Below are positions 47,979-56,791 of a stretch of DNA of 64,000 nt, one piece after another (the stretch's first letter is position 1; each line of letters opens with the position of its first letter). The DNA is taken from the NCBI GenBank assembly GCA_034440495.1, contig JAWXCE010000042.1, positions 1 to 64,000 on the forward strand, given 5' to 3'. Source of the DNA: JAWXCE01 sp034440495 (GTDB lineage Bacteria > Pseudomonadota > Alphaproteobacteria > Rhizobiales > Rhodomicrobiaceae). The position numbers and the translations under genes are program-made. A model generated the notes under the pieces. That model was not told the origin of the DNA. It made no database searches and saw nothing but the letters and a program-made list of their open reading frames with translations.

Positions 47979-49907
47979 TCAGGCTTTTGCGCGCATGTCG
48001 GGCGGCGTCGACTCTTCTATCGCTGCGGCGATGGCGTCGTCCAACCGGTGCGTTTCGGTCGCCTGGCTGCCCAAACGGCGAATGGAGACTGTGTGCTCCT
48101 CCGCCTCGCGCCGCCCCACCACGAACATGGCCGGGATTTTGGCCAGGCTATGTTCGCGCACCTTGTAGTTGATTTTCTCGTTGCGCAGGTCGGTCTCGGC
48201 GCGAATTCCCGCACTTTTTAGCGCGGACGCCACGGCTTCCGCGTAATCGTTCACCTCGGTTACAACGCTGGCGACGACAACCTGCACCGGCGAGAGCCAA
48301 AGCGGCAAGTGCCCGGCGTAGTTTTCGATGAGGATGCCGGTGAAGCGTTCGAGGCTTCCGAACATGGCGCGGTGGATCATGACAGGCTCATGCTTGTCGC
48401 TGTCCGCGCCGATGTAGAACGCGCCGAGGCGGCCCGGGAGGTTTAAATCTACTTGAATCGTGCCGCACTGCCACTCGCGGCCAATGGCGTCGCGCAGGGT
48501 GTATTCGAGTTTGGGGCCGTAGAATGCGCCCTCGCCCGGATTGAGCACAAACGCCTGCCCCGCCGCTTTAACCGCGTATTCCAGCGCCGCCTCCGACTTA
48601 TCCCACACTGCATCAGAACCGACGCGCTTCTCCGGCCGCGTTGAAAGCTTAATGAGCACATCCTCGAAGCCAAAATCCTTGTAGATCGACAGGATCAGTT
48701 CATTGAGCTTCACGCACTCCGCCGTGATCTGCTCTTCGGTGCAGAAAATATGCGCGTCGTCCTGCGTAAAGTGGCGCACGCGCATGATGCCGTGCAGCGC
48801 ACCCGACGGTTCGTAGCGATGCACCTTGCCGAATTCAGCGATTTTAAGCGGGAGATCGCGGTAGCTTTTCAGCCCATTCTTGAAAATTTGCACGTGGCCG
48901 GGGCAGTTCATCGGCTTGCAGCAGAACACGCGCTCGTCGGGCGTCTCTGTCACAAACATGTTCTCGCCAAACTTCTCCCAGTGCCCGGATTTCTCCCACA
49001 GCGATTTCTCCATCATGTCGGGAGAGTTCACCTCGTGGTAGCCATCGGCCTGCTGGCGGCGTCGCATATAGTTGATGAGCGCCTGGAACAGCGTCCAGCC
49101 CTTCGGGTGCCAGAACACGCTGCCGGGCGCCTCCTCCTGCAGGTGGAATAAATCCATCTCGCGACCCAAACGGCGGTGGTCGCGTTTTTCAGCCTCCTCC
49201 AGCATCTTGAGGTAAGCCGCTAAGTCTTCCTCGCTAGCCCACGCCGTACCGTAAATGCGCTGAAGCTGCTCGCGCTCCGAGTCGCCGCGCCAGTAGCTGC
49301 CTGCAAGCTTCATGATCTTGAAGCCCTTACCAATCTTGCCCGTGGCAGTCATGTGCGGCCCGCGGCACAAATCCAGCCACTCGCCCTGGCTGTAAATCTT
49401 CACGTCCTCGCCCTTGGGGATAGCGTCGATCAGCTCAACCTTGAACTTGTCGCCCTTGGCCTTGAAGAACTCTTTCGCCTTATCGCGGCTCCACACTTCC
49501 TTGGTAAACGGCTTGTCAGCCGCAATGATCTCGCGCATCTTCGCCTCGATTTTGGCAAGGTCGTCCGGCGTGAAGCTCTCCTCGCGGTAGAAATCGTAAT
49601 AGAAACCGTTCTCGATCACCGGGCCGATGGTCGCTTGCGTTCCGGGAAAGAGCGCCTGCACGGCCTCCGCCATCACATGCGCGGCGTCGTGCCGGATAAG
49701 CTCCAGCGCCTCTTTATCCTCTCGCAGGACGATTTTGACGGCGGCATCCCGCTCGATGGGATCGGACAAGTCGTGCAGAGCGCCGTCAAGCGCGATCGCT
49801 ACAGCCTTCTTGGCGAGGGATTTGGAAATGGAAGCGGTGAGTTCGGCGCCGGTTAAGCCGGATTTATACTCGCGCACGGCGCCGTCGGGGAAAGTCAGAT
49901 TTATCAT
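47979..49907 (-). CDS. thrS: Threonine-tRNA ligase
   Basis: A 642-residue class II synthetase of normal length. It has an N-terminal TGS domain (1-60) and the editing domain with 'HDAAHVMAEAVQALFPGTQATIGPVIENGFYYDF' (residues about 75-108). The catalytic core has 'FCCKPMNCPGHVQIFKNGLKSYRDLPL' (zinc Cys) and 'GAFYGPKLEYTLRDAIGREWQCGTIQVD'. An anticodon-binding domain ends the protein. GAGAGGACGAA precedes the ATG. Confidence 0.97.
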   Translation of the reverse strand: MINLTFPDGAVREYKSGLTGAELTASISKSLAKKAVAIALDGALHDLSDPIERDAAVKIVLREDKEALELIRHDAAHVMAEAVQALFPGTQATIGPVIENGFYYDFYREESFTPDDLAKIEAKMREIIAADKPFTKEVWSRDKAKEFFKAKGDKFKVELIDAIPKGEDVKIYSQGEWLDLCRGPHMTATGKIGKGFKIMKLAGSYWRGDSEREQLQRIYGTAWASEEDLAAYLKMLEEAEKRDHRRLGREMDLFHLQEEAPGSVFWHPKGWTLFQALINYMRRRQQADGYHEVNSPDMMEKSLWEKSGHWEKFGENMFVTETPDERVFCCKPMNCPGHVQIFKNGLKSYRDLPLKIAEFGKVHRYEPSGALHGIMRVRHFTQDDAHIFCTEEQITAECVKLNELILSIYKDFGFEDVLIKLSTRPEKRVGSDAVWDKSEAALEYAVKAAGQAFVLNPGEGAFYGPKLEYTLRDAIGREWQCGTIQVDLNLPGRLGAFYIGADSDKHEPVMIHRAMFGSLERFTGILIENYAGHLPLWLSPVQVVVASVVTEVNDYAEAVASALKSAGIRAETDLRNEKINYKVREHSLAKIPAMFVVGRREAEEHTVSIRRLGSQATETHRLDDAIAAAIEESTPPDMRAKA

Positions 49908-50089
49908 TTCGTCCTCTCACTCCCGCATACGAGGCGGGTAAGTTTCTTTGACAGATCATCTAAATGGATGATGCGCTGCTGGCAAGTTGGTTCAATCCTG
50001 AAACCGAACTGAAAGCCACGGTTAGGTCTGAGTTGGCTTTACAGAAATTATAAGAAATTGTATTATTAAGTAATTGGATAGTGGTAGTT

Positions 50090-51568
50090 ATGCGATCGTT
50101 CATATCCCAAATCGTTATAGCGATAATATTTTCATTTTTGCTTTTCACTACAAATGTGGCGAGTGCTGCTGAGCGCGTCGCGCTTGTGATTGGAAACTCC
50201 GCATACGAACACACAGAACCGCTGAAAAACGCGAAAAGTGATGCGCAGGATATCGCCGCCAAGCTGAGAGGGATCGGATTCAAGGTTATCGAGGCGACTG
50301 ACCTCGCCAAACCTGCGATGGACGACGCAATAAAGTCATTCGCGGAAGCGCTTGAGCACTCCAAGGTCGGCATTTTCTTTTACGCGGGCCACGGTTTGCA
50401 GGTGAACGGCGCCAATTATCTCGTGCCCGCCGACGCGAAACTGACCACCGCCGTCGCGCTAGAATTTGAGACCGTCCGTATGGATCTCATTCAGCGCACC
50501 ATGGAACGCCTCACCGAGACCAACATTCTGATCGTGGATGCCTGCCGGAACAACCCGCTGTCGCGCAGTCTGGCGCGTGCTATGGGCACGCGGTCGATGC
50601 AAATCGGGCGGGGGCTGGCGCGGCAGGAGTCCGGGGTGGGCACCCTTATCGCTTACTCCACCCAACCGGACAACGTCGCGCTGGACGGCGAAGACCGCAA
50701 CTCGCCTTTCGCCGAGGCGATGCTGAAATTTATCGATGCGAAAGGCCAGGACATCTCGTCAATTTTGATAAGCGTCCGCAATGACGTGATGCGTAAAACG
50801 CAGAACAAGCAAATCCCATGGGAACATTCATCTTTGTCGGAGCGGTTTTACTTCGTTCCGCCAACGCCCGTCATCGCCAGCGATGCTCCTATCCCCTCCC
50901 CTGCAATTGTCACTCGCCTGTCAGATGACCCACGCCTGGAGCTGGAGCTTTGGGGCGCGGTGAAGGACAGCCAGAGCATTCCAATGTTTCAGGCCTATTT
51001 GCAGCGCTTCCCGCAAGGTACTTTTTCAGGCTTGGCCGCGCTTAGGATAGCGGCTCTGGAAATCAAACCGCCTACGCTTGTTCGTCCGGAAGATGCGAAA
51101 CCGGCCGTTCCGCCCGCGCCGACGCGCTCCGTTATGCGGCAAACGTAGAAAGAGCTGAAGCGTGTTGGCTGCTACGCCGACCCTGTTGACGGCGAATGGG
51201 GTGACCTTGGAAAAAAGGCGCTTTTGAAGTTCGCTGACTTGAAGGGTCTGTCTCAAATTCTTCCCGAACCTGGACAGGCTGCGCTCGACGCTCTGAAGAT
51301 CGAGAAAGTGCGTGTCTGTCCTCTTGAATGCGAGGAGGGGACAAAAGCTAACAACGGCAAATGCGTTGCCGAGAGGCCGCAAAACAATGCCCCCACCGTA
51401 GCCGCTAAACCCCCGGCGCGGAGCAAACCCAAAGCCAGGGTGGTCGAAAGACAGCGACGCCAGGCGGTGCGCAAGGCTCCGGAAAAGAAAAAGTGGGAGT
51501 TGTGTTTCGGGACTCGCAACGAAGTGGTGAGCTGCGACGACGGCGGGGTAATGTTCAGGATAAAATAG
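50090..51568 (+). pseudogene. Caspase-like (peptidase C14) secreted protein interrupted by an in-frame TAG
   Basis: The first part (50090-51148) has a signal peptide (to ASAAE) and a caspase p20 domain: 'RVALVIGNSAYEHTEPLKNAKSDAQDIA', catalytic His in 'FFYAGHGLQVNGANYLVPAD' (about residue 100) and catalytic Cys in 'LIVDACRNNPLSR' (about 151). The frame ends at TAG 51146-51148, but continues open in the same frame to 51568. The continuation reads 'KELKRVGCYADPVDGEWG', then 'LGKKALLKFADLKGL', which resembles a peptidoglycan-binding-like tail, followed by a Cys-containing basic end. One nonsense change (probably CAG to TAG) thus splits a protein of about 490 residues. The p20 domain is complete, so a truncated active product is possible. 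Confidence 0.75.
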
Positions 51569-51593
51569 CCGCGTTAATATTTTGAGCTCAACA

Positions 51594-51617
51594 TGCTTGC
51601 ACTGGGACATGCAAGCA
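51594..51617. repeat. Inverted repeat after the caspase-like gene
   Basis: TGCTTGCA and TGCAAGCA are exact inverted arms around an eight-base spacer (CTGGGACA). A related 'CTGGGGCATGC' follows 14 bases later. There is no U-run. Role unknown. Confidence 0.5.
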
Positions 51618-51658
51618 CAAGCTGGGGCATGCGACCACAGTTAATGACACCATATCTG

Positions 51659-51685
51659 GCTCTTCCCATCTAGCGGAAGAGCTTT
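51659..51685 (+). terminator. Hairpin downstream of the caspase-like gene
   Basis: The exact 8-bp arms GCTCTTCC (51659-51666) and GGAAGAGC (51675-51682) are followed by TTTCACTT. This is a plausible weak terminator for the caspase-like gene, about 90 bases after its final stop. Confidence 0.55.
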
Positions 51686-51821
51686 CACTTCCCCTCAAAT
51701 TGTGCGCAGGGCCACGCTGGGAAGCGCCTTGGGCCGCCGTTAATGCAGTCTGAACAAAAAGCGCTGGCGCCTACGGATAATATGTATTTTAAATGCGTAA
51801 TCAAATTGTTGGAGTTTTCGC

Positions 51822-52987
51822 ATGCATTTCCGTTTCGCAATGCTCACATGCAGTTTCTCTATGCTTGCAGTCTCCATTCTTCAGCTCTTTCGCAAAACGC
51901 TACATTTGAAACCGCTCTTGTCACCCAAGCGCAGGCTGCTCCGGGCGAGAGCGATCTAACGGTAAAACTCAACAGCAACACGATATCTATCGTGTCAGGC
52001 AACCCGAACGGCACTTATCTGGCGGTCGCCTACGACATCTCCGCTGTTCTCGACGACGGCGACAACTTGCGCATTCTACCTATTATCGGGAAAGGCGGTG
52101 CGCAGAATATTCGCGATATCCTTTACCTCAAAGGCGTCGACATGGGGATAACGCAGTCGATTTTCCTGCGATACTTCGCTAAAACTGGCGAAGCAGGCAA
52201 AGGCGTAGAACAGAGGCTCCGTTACGTGGCCCCTCTTTTCAACGAAGAACTCCATGTTCTGGTTCGTCCGGAAATCAATCGCATTGACGATCTAAAGGGT
52301 AAAAAGATTAATTTTAGCGACAAGGGCAGCGGCACCCAGCTTTCATGCAAGCTCTTTTTTGAAGACCTCAGATTTATTGTCCAAGAGGTGAACATGGGGC
52401 AGCTCGACGCCATCGAAAAACTAAAGGCTGGCGAGATCGACGCAACGATCCTGGTCGCCGGAAAGCCAGCTGGCGCTTACTCCAAGATCATCGCCGGTTC
52501 GGGCCTAAAATTTCTCTCTATCCCGTTTGAACGGCTTGTAAGCAAGGACTATTTGCCAGCCTAGCTAAAGCACGAAGACTACCCTGCCCTCATTCCGGTC
52601 GGCGGCGCTGTCGAGACGGTTGCGTTCACCTCCGTTCTGGCAGTTTTCAATTGGGCGCCGAACACTGGACGGTATCGCCGGGTAGAGTTGTTCACCAATG
52701 CATTCTTCAAGAACTTCGACAAGTTCCTCACAAAGCCCCGGCATCCAAAATGGCAGGAGGTCAATCTACTCGCCGAAACACCAGGATGGACGCGCTTCCC
52801 GGCCGCACAAAAGCTGGTGGACGAAGAACGGAAGCGCAAATCCGACACCGACATTCAGTCCGCGTTCGGAAAGTTTCTTGCGGAAACAGCGAGTAATAGC
52901 CAATCCGATCCAGTGGACGATGAAGTGAGAAAGCAGTTGTTCCGGCAGTTTCTGGACTGGCAGAAATCCAAACCCGGCGGGGGTTGA
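51822..52987 (+). pseudogene. TAXI-family TRAP transporter solute-binding protein, disrupted by frameshift and in-frame TAG
   Basis: The body reads as a TAXI periplasmic binding protein: 'NTISIVSGNPNGTYLAVAYD', 'NIRDILYLKGVDMGITQSIFL', 'ELHVLVRPEINRIDDLKGKKI', 'FSDKGSGTQLSCKLFF', 'VLVAGKPAGAY' as 'ILVAGKPAGAYSKII'. A TAG at 52562-52564 interrupts it after 'SKDYLPA'. The same frame then continues 'LKHEDYPALIPVGGAVETVAF' and on to a TGA at 52985-52987, as in intact relatives (YLPAxLxHEDYP). The best start, ATG at 51822 with GGAG eight bases upstream, gives a signal-peptide-like 'MHFRFAMLTCSFSMLAVSIL' in a frame one base out from the body. So there is also a frameshift between 51822 and about 51950. 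The membrane subunits are not nearby. Confidence 0.75.
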
Positions 52988-53012
52988 AAACGGCTGAACC
53001 TTCTGCGGTAAC

Positions 53013-53117
53013 TCCGAGCAAAAGTGTTACGCGGTCTTGCGGAAACGGCTCTTTGAAAATCTTGAGCCGACTCATCCGATTTGACTAACTCATTACATCG
53101 GGACCGAGTCTAAGTCA
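53013..53117 (+). repeat. Dispersed palindromic repeat, copy B (longest)
   Basis: About 105 bp beginning CCGAGCAAAAGTGTTACGCGG, with an inner hairpin GGCTCTTTGAAAATCTTGAGCC, and ending GGACCGAGTCTAAG. Parts match copies A (10741), C (56747) and D (58222). This layout matches a short palindromic element widespread between genes in Hyphomicrobiales. It occupies the first third of the 52988-53328 gap. Confidence 0.75.
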
Positions 53118-53130
53118 TGTGAATATAAAA

Positions 53131-53155
53131 GCGGGGCATATCGCCGCAGTTTTTT
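53131..53155 (+). terminator. Possible terminator upstream of cspA
   Basis: GCGG (53131-53134) pairs with CCGC (53144-53147) across nine bases, followed by AG and six T. The stem is short. It would end transcription coming from the TAXI pseudogene. Confidence 0.4.
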
Positions 53156-53272
53156 CTTGACGCAAAGACTTAGGTGCGGTGAAATTGTTGCACAGTCCGT
53201 TTGAGGCCGTATAGGGCCACCGTCGCGATAGATATGCGAAAGACCTAAGCCCCCAACGTCGATTGTGTTTGC

Positions 53273-53303
53273 TCGCGCGCGATGGTCGCGTGCGACCTTT
53301 TTT
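53273..53303 (+). promoter_or_regulatory. Terminator-like hairpin in the cspA leader (candidate attenuator)
   Basis: TCGCGCGCGA (53273-53282) and TCGCGTGCGA (53286-53295) form a 10-bp stem with one G-T pair and a three-base loop, followed by CC and six T. It looks like an intrinsic terminator but sits only 33 bases before the cspA ATG, between it and any upstream promoter. The 53118-53270 stretch before it shows no gene. Confidence 0.55.
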
Positions 53304-53328
53304 GTTTGTCTAAGGACTTACGAAGACA

Positions 53329-53532
53329 ATGGCGACTGGAATTGTGAAGTGGTTTAATACCCAGAAGGGCTATGGTTTCATTCAACCTTCAGACGGCGGA
53401 AAGGACGTGTTCGTCCATGTTACCGCGGTGGAGCGCTCCGGCCTTGGCCACCTCGTGGAGGGTCAGAAAATCGTGTATGATCTCGCTACGGATCGCGGCA
53501 AGACATCCGCTGCAAACTTGAAAGCCGGATGA
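53329..53532 (+). CDS. cspA: Cold-shock protein (CspA family)
   Basis: A 67-residue single cold-shock domain, an RNA chaperone. RNP1 is 'KGYGFI' and RNP2 is 'VFVHV', both intact. It starts 'MATGIVKWFNTQKGYGF' and has the normal length. AAGGA lies 13 bases before the ATG. A long leader (no gene from 52988 to 53328) containing a terminator-like hairpin suggests regulation at the RNA level, as for other cold-shock genes. Confidence 0.95.
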   Translation: MATGIVKWFNTQKGYGFIQPSDGGKDVFVHVTAVERSGLGHLVEGQKIVYDLATDRGKTSAANLKAG

Positions 53533-53575
53533 CGCCGCTCACCGTCTGTCATGACTTGAAACGCACTGCCCAGCT

Positions 53576-53902
53576 TTAGACATTCTCATGCTTGGGGCTC
53601 GCTTTCCACGCCCAGCGGCCATAGCGCCATGGCGCAAAACGGTGAGTAGCGCTGCGTAAATCGGGCGGCGGATCGTAACCGCTGGTTCCCCATGGCTGGC
53701 AGCGGCATATGCGCGATAGCGTCAGCCAACCCCCTTTCCAGGCGCCGTTCATATCGATGGCGTCTATGGCGTAGGCGGAGCATGTCGGCAGATGCCTGCA
53801 ATGCGGACCGAGGTAAGGCGAAATCGCATACTTGTAGACGTAAATAGGCGCCTTGACGGCAAATTTTGCGCCGCTGCTCATGATACGCCAGACCGCTCTC
53901 AT
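53576..53902 (-). CDS. yidD: Membrane protein insertion efficiency factor YidD
   Basis: A 108-residue small membrane-associated protein helping YidC-dependent insertion. The family motif is complete: 'VYKYAISPYLGPHCRHLPTCSAYAIDAI', 'GGWLTLSRICRCQPWGTSGYDPPP'. ATG at 53900-53902 overlaps the stop of the upstream scaffold gene (ATGA). The longer open frame to 54244 is only a shadow of that gene. Confidence 0.92.
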   Translation of the reverse strand: MRAVWRIMSSGAKFAVKAPIYVYKYAISPYLGPHCRHLPTCSAYAIDAIDMNGAWKGGWLTLSRICRCQPWGTSGYDPPPDLRSATHRFAPWRYGRWAWKASPKHENV

Positions 53903-54366
53903 TCCGACAAAGCGCGCTCCGGTTTTTGCTGCTCGATGTCGGCGATGGCCGCCTCCAACGCATCGAAAACCAGCAACACCGAAGCATGGCGCGCCTTGTA
54001 ATCGCGAACCATCTGCAACACGGATAGATCGGCCCATTTGCCGGTTGGCGGTTCTCCGTTTTGCTTGAGCATTCGCCGCATTTGCGCGCCAACGTCTCTG
54101 ACCTCTGTCGCCGTAACCCCAATTGCATTGGCGCCCATCACCGCCGCAGAGGTCTGACCCAGAAGGCACGCGCGCACATCCTGACCGTAATCGGCGATGA
54201 CGCCATCTTTCACAATAACATCGACGGTGACGACAGACCCGCACAGTTTCGATTGCGCAGTAGCCGTGCCACCTGGCGCCTCAAGCCGGCGCGCGCGCGG
54301 CATGTTCGCCGCCAGCTCCAGTATTCTGCCGGAATACAAATCGCCCAGATCGACCGCCATCGTCAT
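53899..54366 (-). CDS. Iron-sulfur cluster assembly scaffold protein (IscU/NifU-like)
   Basis: A 155-residue IscU-fold protein. Two cluster-ligand cysteines are visible in 'AQSKLCGSVVTVDV' (about residue 41) and 'GQDVRACLLGQTSAAVM' (about 66). The third, which in IscU lies in the KLHC segment, is replaced by 'KARHASVLLVFDALEAAI', with Ala. This is common in the alphaproteobacterial group found beside yidD and folE. Whether it carries a cluster or acts differently is not known. GGGAGGG precedes the ATG. Confidence 0.88.
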   Translation of the reverse strand: MTMAVDLGDLYSGRILELAANMPRARRLEAPGGTATAQSKLCGSVVTVDVIVKDGVIADYGQDVRACLLGQTSAAVMGANAIGVTATEVRDVGAQMRRMLKQNGEPPTGKWADLSVLQMVRDYKARHASVLLVFDALEAAIADIEQQKPERALSE

Positions 54367-54604
54367 GCTTTCCCTCCCTTGCGCCGAATTGCGGCACCGC
54401 TTATTTAACTTGTTGTCGCATGATGTGACATGCGTGTTATGCGGACATTACCGCAAAACCAAACAGGTCATGATCCATCGTCTTTATATGGCTCGTAAGA
54501 ACCCGGTTATCTAGCCAGACTTTTCGATAATTCGCAGCTAGAGTAGCGAACTGGATTTCAATCGCAAGCCGGGCATCTGGCATTGAAAGGGACATCGTAC
54601 ATCC

Positions 54605-55261
54605 GTGGAACAAGCCGCAAAACCTGCTAAAGCCAATGGCGAAAGCCCAGCCAAGCCGATGAAACCTGCAAAAATAAACCGCCCTACCCGCGAAGAAGCC
54701 GAGGCTGCTGTTAAAACGCTGATCCAGTGGGCGGGCGACAACCCGATGCGCGAGGGCCTGCGAGACACGCCAAAGCGCGTGGTTGACAGCTACGCCGAGT
54801 TTTTCGCGGGCTATCATGAGGATGCGCACGAGTTTCTCTCCCGAACCTTCGAGGAGGTCGCTGGGTATGACGATCTCGTCATGCTGCGCGACATCCGGCT
54901 GGAGTCGCATTGCGAGCATCATATGCTGCCGATTATCGGTGTCGCTCATGTCGCTTATTTGCCGAGCGACCGCGTTGTCGGCATTTCCAAGCTCGCCCGT
55001 GTGGTCGAGCTATTTGCGAAAAGGTTGCAGACACAGGAAACCATGACGGCGCAAATTGCCGAGGCTATCGAGACCGAACTCAAGCCACGTGGCGTTGCGA
55101 TCCTTGTGGACGCCTTTCACCAGTGCATGACGACGCGCGGGATTCATAAAACGAACTGCGGCACCATTACCACCCGTTTTACGGGCGCGTTCAGAACGGA
55201 GAGCGATTACCGCGACCGCTTCCTGCAATTGGTCAATGGGCCACGTCCGGCCAGAGATTAG
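54605..55261 (+). CDS. folE: GTP cyclohydrolase I (FolE)
   Basis: A 218-residue type IA GTP cyclohydrolase, first step of tetrahydrofolate synthesis. Zinc and active-site motifs: 'LESHCEHHMLPIIGVAHVAYLPSDRVVGISKLARVVELFAKRLQTQE' (Cys-His-His) and 'DAFHQCMTTRGIHK' with the second zinc Cys. The start is GTG at 54605 with AAGGGAC upstream; ATG at 54659 would remove a Lys/Ala-rich 18-residue tail. hisI follows after 8 bp in the same direction. Confidence 0.95.
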   Translation: MEQAAKPAKANGESPAKPMKPAKINRPTREEAEAAVKTLIQWAGDNPMREGLRDTPKRVVDSYAEFFAGYHEDAHEFLSRTFEEVAGYDDLVMLRDIRLESHCEHHMLPIIGVAHVAYLPSDRVVGISKLARVVELFAKRLQTQETMTAQIAEAIETELKPRGVAILVDAFHQCMTTRGIHKTNCGTITTRFTGAFRTESDYRDRFLQLVNGPRPARD

Positions 55262-55269
55262 CCTGAGCC

Positions 55270-55659
55270 ATGACTGACATCGCAAATGAGATCGAAGAGG
55301 GGTTGAAGTTTACGCCTCGCTTTGACTCGCAAGGGTTGGTGACAGCCGTTGTAACCGATCATAAAAGTGGCGATGTGCTCATGGTTGCGCACATGAACGC
55401 CGAAGCAATCCGCGCCACCCTCGCTAGCGGCGAAGCCTATTTCTGGAGTCGCTCTCGACAGGCGTTATGGCGCAAGGGCGAGACGAGCGGAAATGTACTT
55501 CGTGTTCGCGAAGTCCGGGTTGATTGCGATCAGGACGCCTTATGGCTAATAGCCGATCTGGAAGGCTCAGGCGTATGCCACACTGGCCGGGCTTCATGCT
55601 TTTACCGTGTCCTTGGCGCAAACGCCCTCTCCGGGCAGTTAAATCCTTTGCCCGCGTGA
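55270..55659 (+). CDS. hisI: Phosphoribosyl-AMP cyclohydrolase
   Basis: A 129-residue single-domain HisI (no HisE fusion), third step of histidine synthesis. It has 'VLMVAHMNAEAIRATLASGEAYFWSRSRQALWRKGETSGN' and the metal-binding 'EVRVDCDQDALWLIADLEGSGVCHTGRASCFYR' with the paired cysteines. It is probably co-transcribed with folE. The other his genes lie elsewhere. Confidence 0.95.
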   Translation: MTDIANEIEEGLKFTPRFDSQGLVTAVVTDHKSGDVLMVAHMNAEAIRATLASGEAYFWSRSRQALWRKGETSGNVLRVREVRVDCDQDALWLIADLEGSGVCHTGRASCFYRVLGANALSGQLNPLPA

Positions 55660-55824
55660 CCTCCTCCGCGTGTCATTACACATCTTGTTAAAGAACAAAG
55701 AACACGGATTCGTCAGACTTTAACTCTCCATTTCATTGGACGTTTACAGCCGGGTGTTAAAGTATCGCCATGTGGAATCAAACATGCATAGCCGGTTTGC
55801 TTCATCCACGGCGGGAAAAACAAC

Positions 55825-56745
55825 ATGAAAATGCGCGGTAAACTCGGGATTGCCTTGGGGGGTGGAGCGGCGCGTGGCTGGGCGCATATCGGGGTTCTCA
55901 AAGCCTTGCGAGCGGCTGGGATCAGGCCGGATGTGATCGCGGGAACGTCGATTGGCGCGGTGGCTGGCGGATGTTTCGCGGCTGGCAAGCTTGTCGAGCT
56001 GGAGGAGTTCGCCCGTTCACTCACCCTGCGCGGCGTTATCCGGCATCTTGATATTGCCTTGCCGGGGTCTGGCCTTATCAACGGCAATCGTCTCGCCAGC
56101 CGTTTGAGCGAACATCTGGAGCCGTTTCTGATCGAGCAACTCGACGCCAAATTCATCGCCGTCGCGACCGAACTTGGAACCGGACATGAAATCTGGCTCA
56201 ACAAGGGGCCGCTGGTGCGCGCCATGAGGGCCTCTTACGCGCTCCCCGGCTTGTTCAAACCCATGCGCGTAAATGGCCGCTGGATGATGGACGGGGCATT
56301 CGTCAACCCGATCCCCGTGTCAGCCTGCCGGGCGATGGGCGCGCGCTACGTGATCGCTGTCAATTTACATGGCGGGGGCCTATCCCGCGTGACGCACATT
56401 CCACACGAAACGGAAGTTGACGACGATATCCCGCTGGTCGAAACCACTGCGGAGAAACCAGCGCGGTCTCTCAACCCCATGTCGTTTCTGCGCCGTCAGT
56501 TCCTCGCACGTAAGGACGATGCACCGGGCATCAGCCGGGTCATGATGGAGGCGTTCAACATCACGCAGGACCGCATCGCGCGCTCCAGGCTTGCGGGCGA
56601 CCCGCCGGACCTGATGATTACGCCGCGCCTGGACGGTTTCGGGCTATTCGACTTCCATCGCGCGGATTTTGCCATCGCACGTGGCGAGGAAGCCGCGAGG
56701 CGCTACCTGAACGAGGTCGATCTAACGGCCTTCGCCGCTGCCTAA
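55825..56745 (+). CDS. Patatin-like phospholipase (RssA type)
   Basis: A 306-residue patatin-fold serine hydrolase. Glycine-rich oxyanion loop 'LGGGAARGWAHIGVLKAL' (residues 12-29), nucleophile motif GTSIG in 'VIAGTSIGAVAGG' (about 39-51), and catalytic Asp in 'RWMMDGAFVNPIPV' (DGA, about 157). It probably hydrolyses acyl esters at the inner membrane; the substrate is unknown. Repeat copy C follows the stop codon directly. Confidence 0.9.
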   Translation: MKMRGKLGIALGGGAARGWAHIGVLKALRAAGIRPDVIAGTSIGAVAGGCFAAGKLVELEEFARSLTLRGVIRHLDIALPGSGLINGNRLASRLSEHLEPFLIEQLDAKFIAVATELGTGHEIWLNKGPLVRAMRASYALPGLFKPMRVNGRWMMDGAFVNPIPVSACRAMGARYVIAVNLHGGGLSRVTHIPHETEVDDDIPLVETTAEKPARSLNPMSFLRRQFLARKDDAPGISRVMMEAFNITQDRIARSRLAGDPPDLMITPRLDGFGLFDFHRADFAIARGEEAARRYLNEVDLTAFAAA

Positions 56746-56746
56746 A

Positions 56747-56791
56747 CCTTTTCTCATCCGAAAACCGCGTAACACCTCGAAAACGGCTCTA
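56747..56791 (-). repeat. Dispersed palindromic repeat, copy C
   Basis: The minus strand reads GTGTTACGCGGTTTTCGG, nearly the same as copies A and B. The repeat fills the gap between two convergent genes, and its last bases (CTA on plus, TAG on minus) form the stop codon of the CBS gene. Confidence 0.65.

Noticed and set aside
50090..52987. Recoded TAG (for example pyrrolysine-like amber readthrough) explaining the two interrupted genes
   Set aside because: TAG ends several intact genes here (the CoA-transferase, crtZ, cdsA, frr, CBS and gamma carbonic anhydrase genes). The TAXI gene also has a frameshift, so decay explains more.
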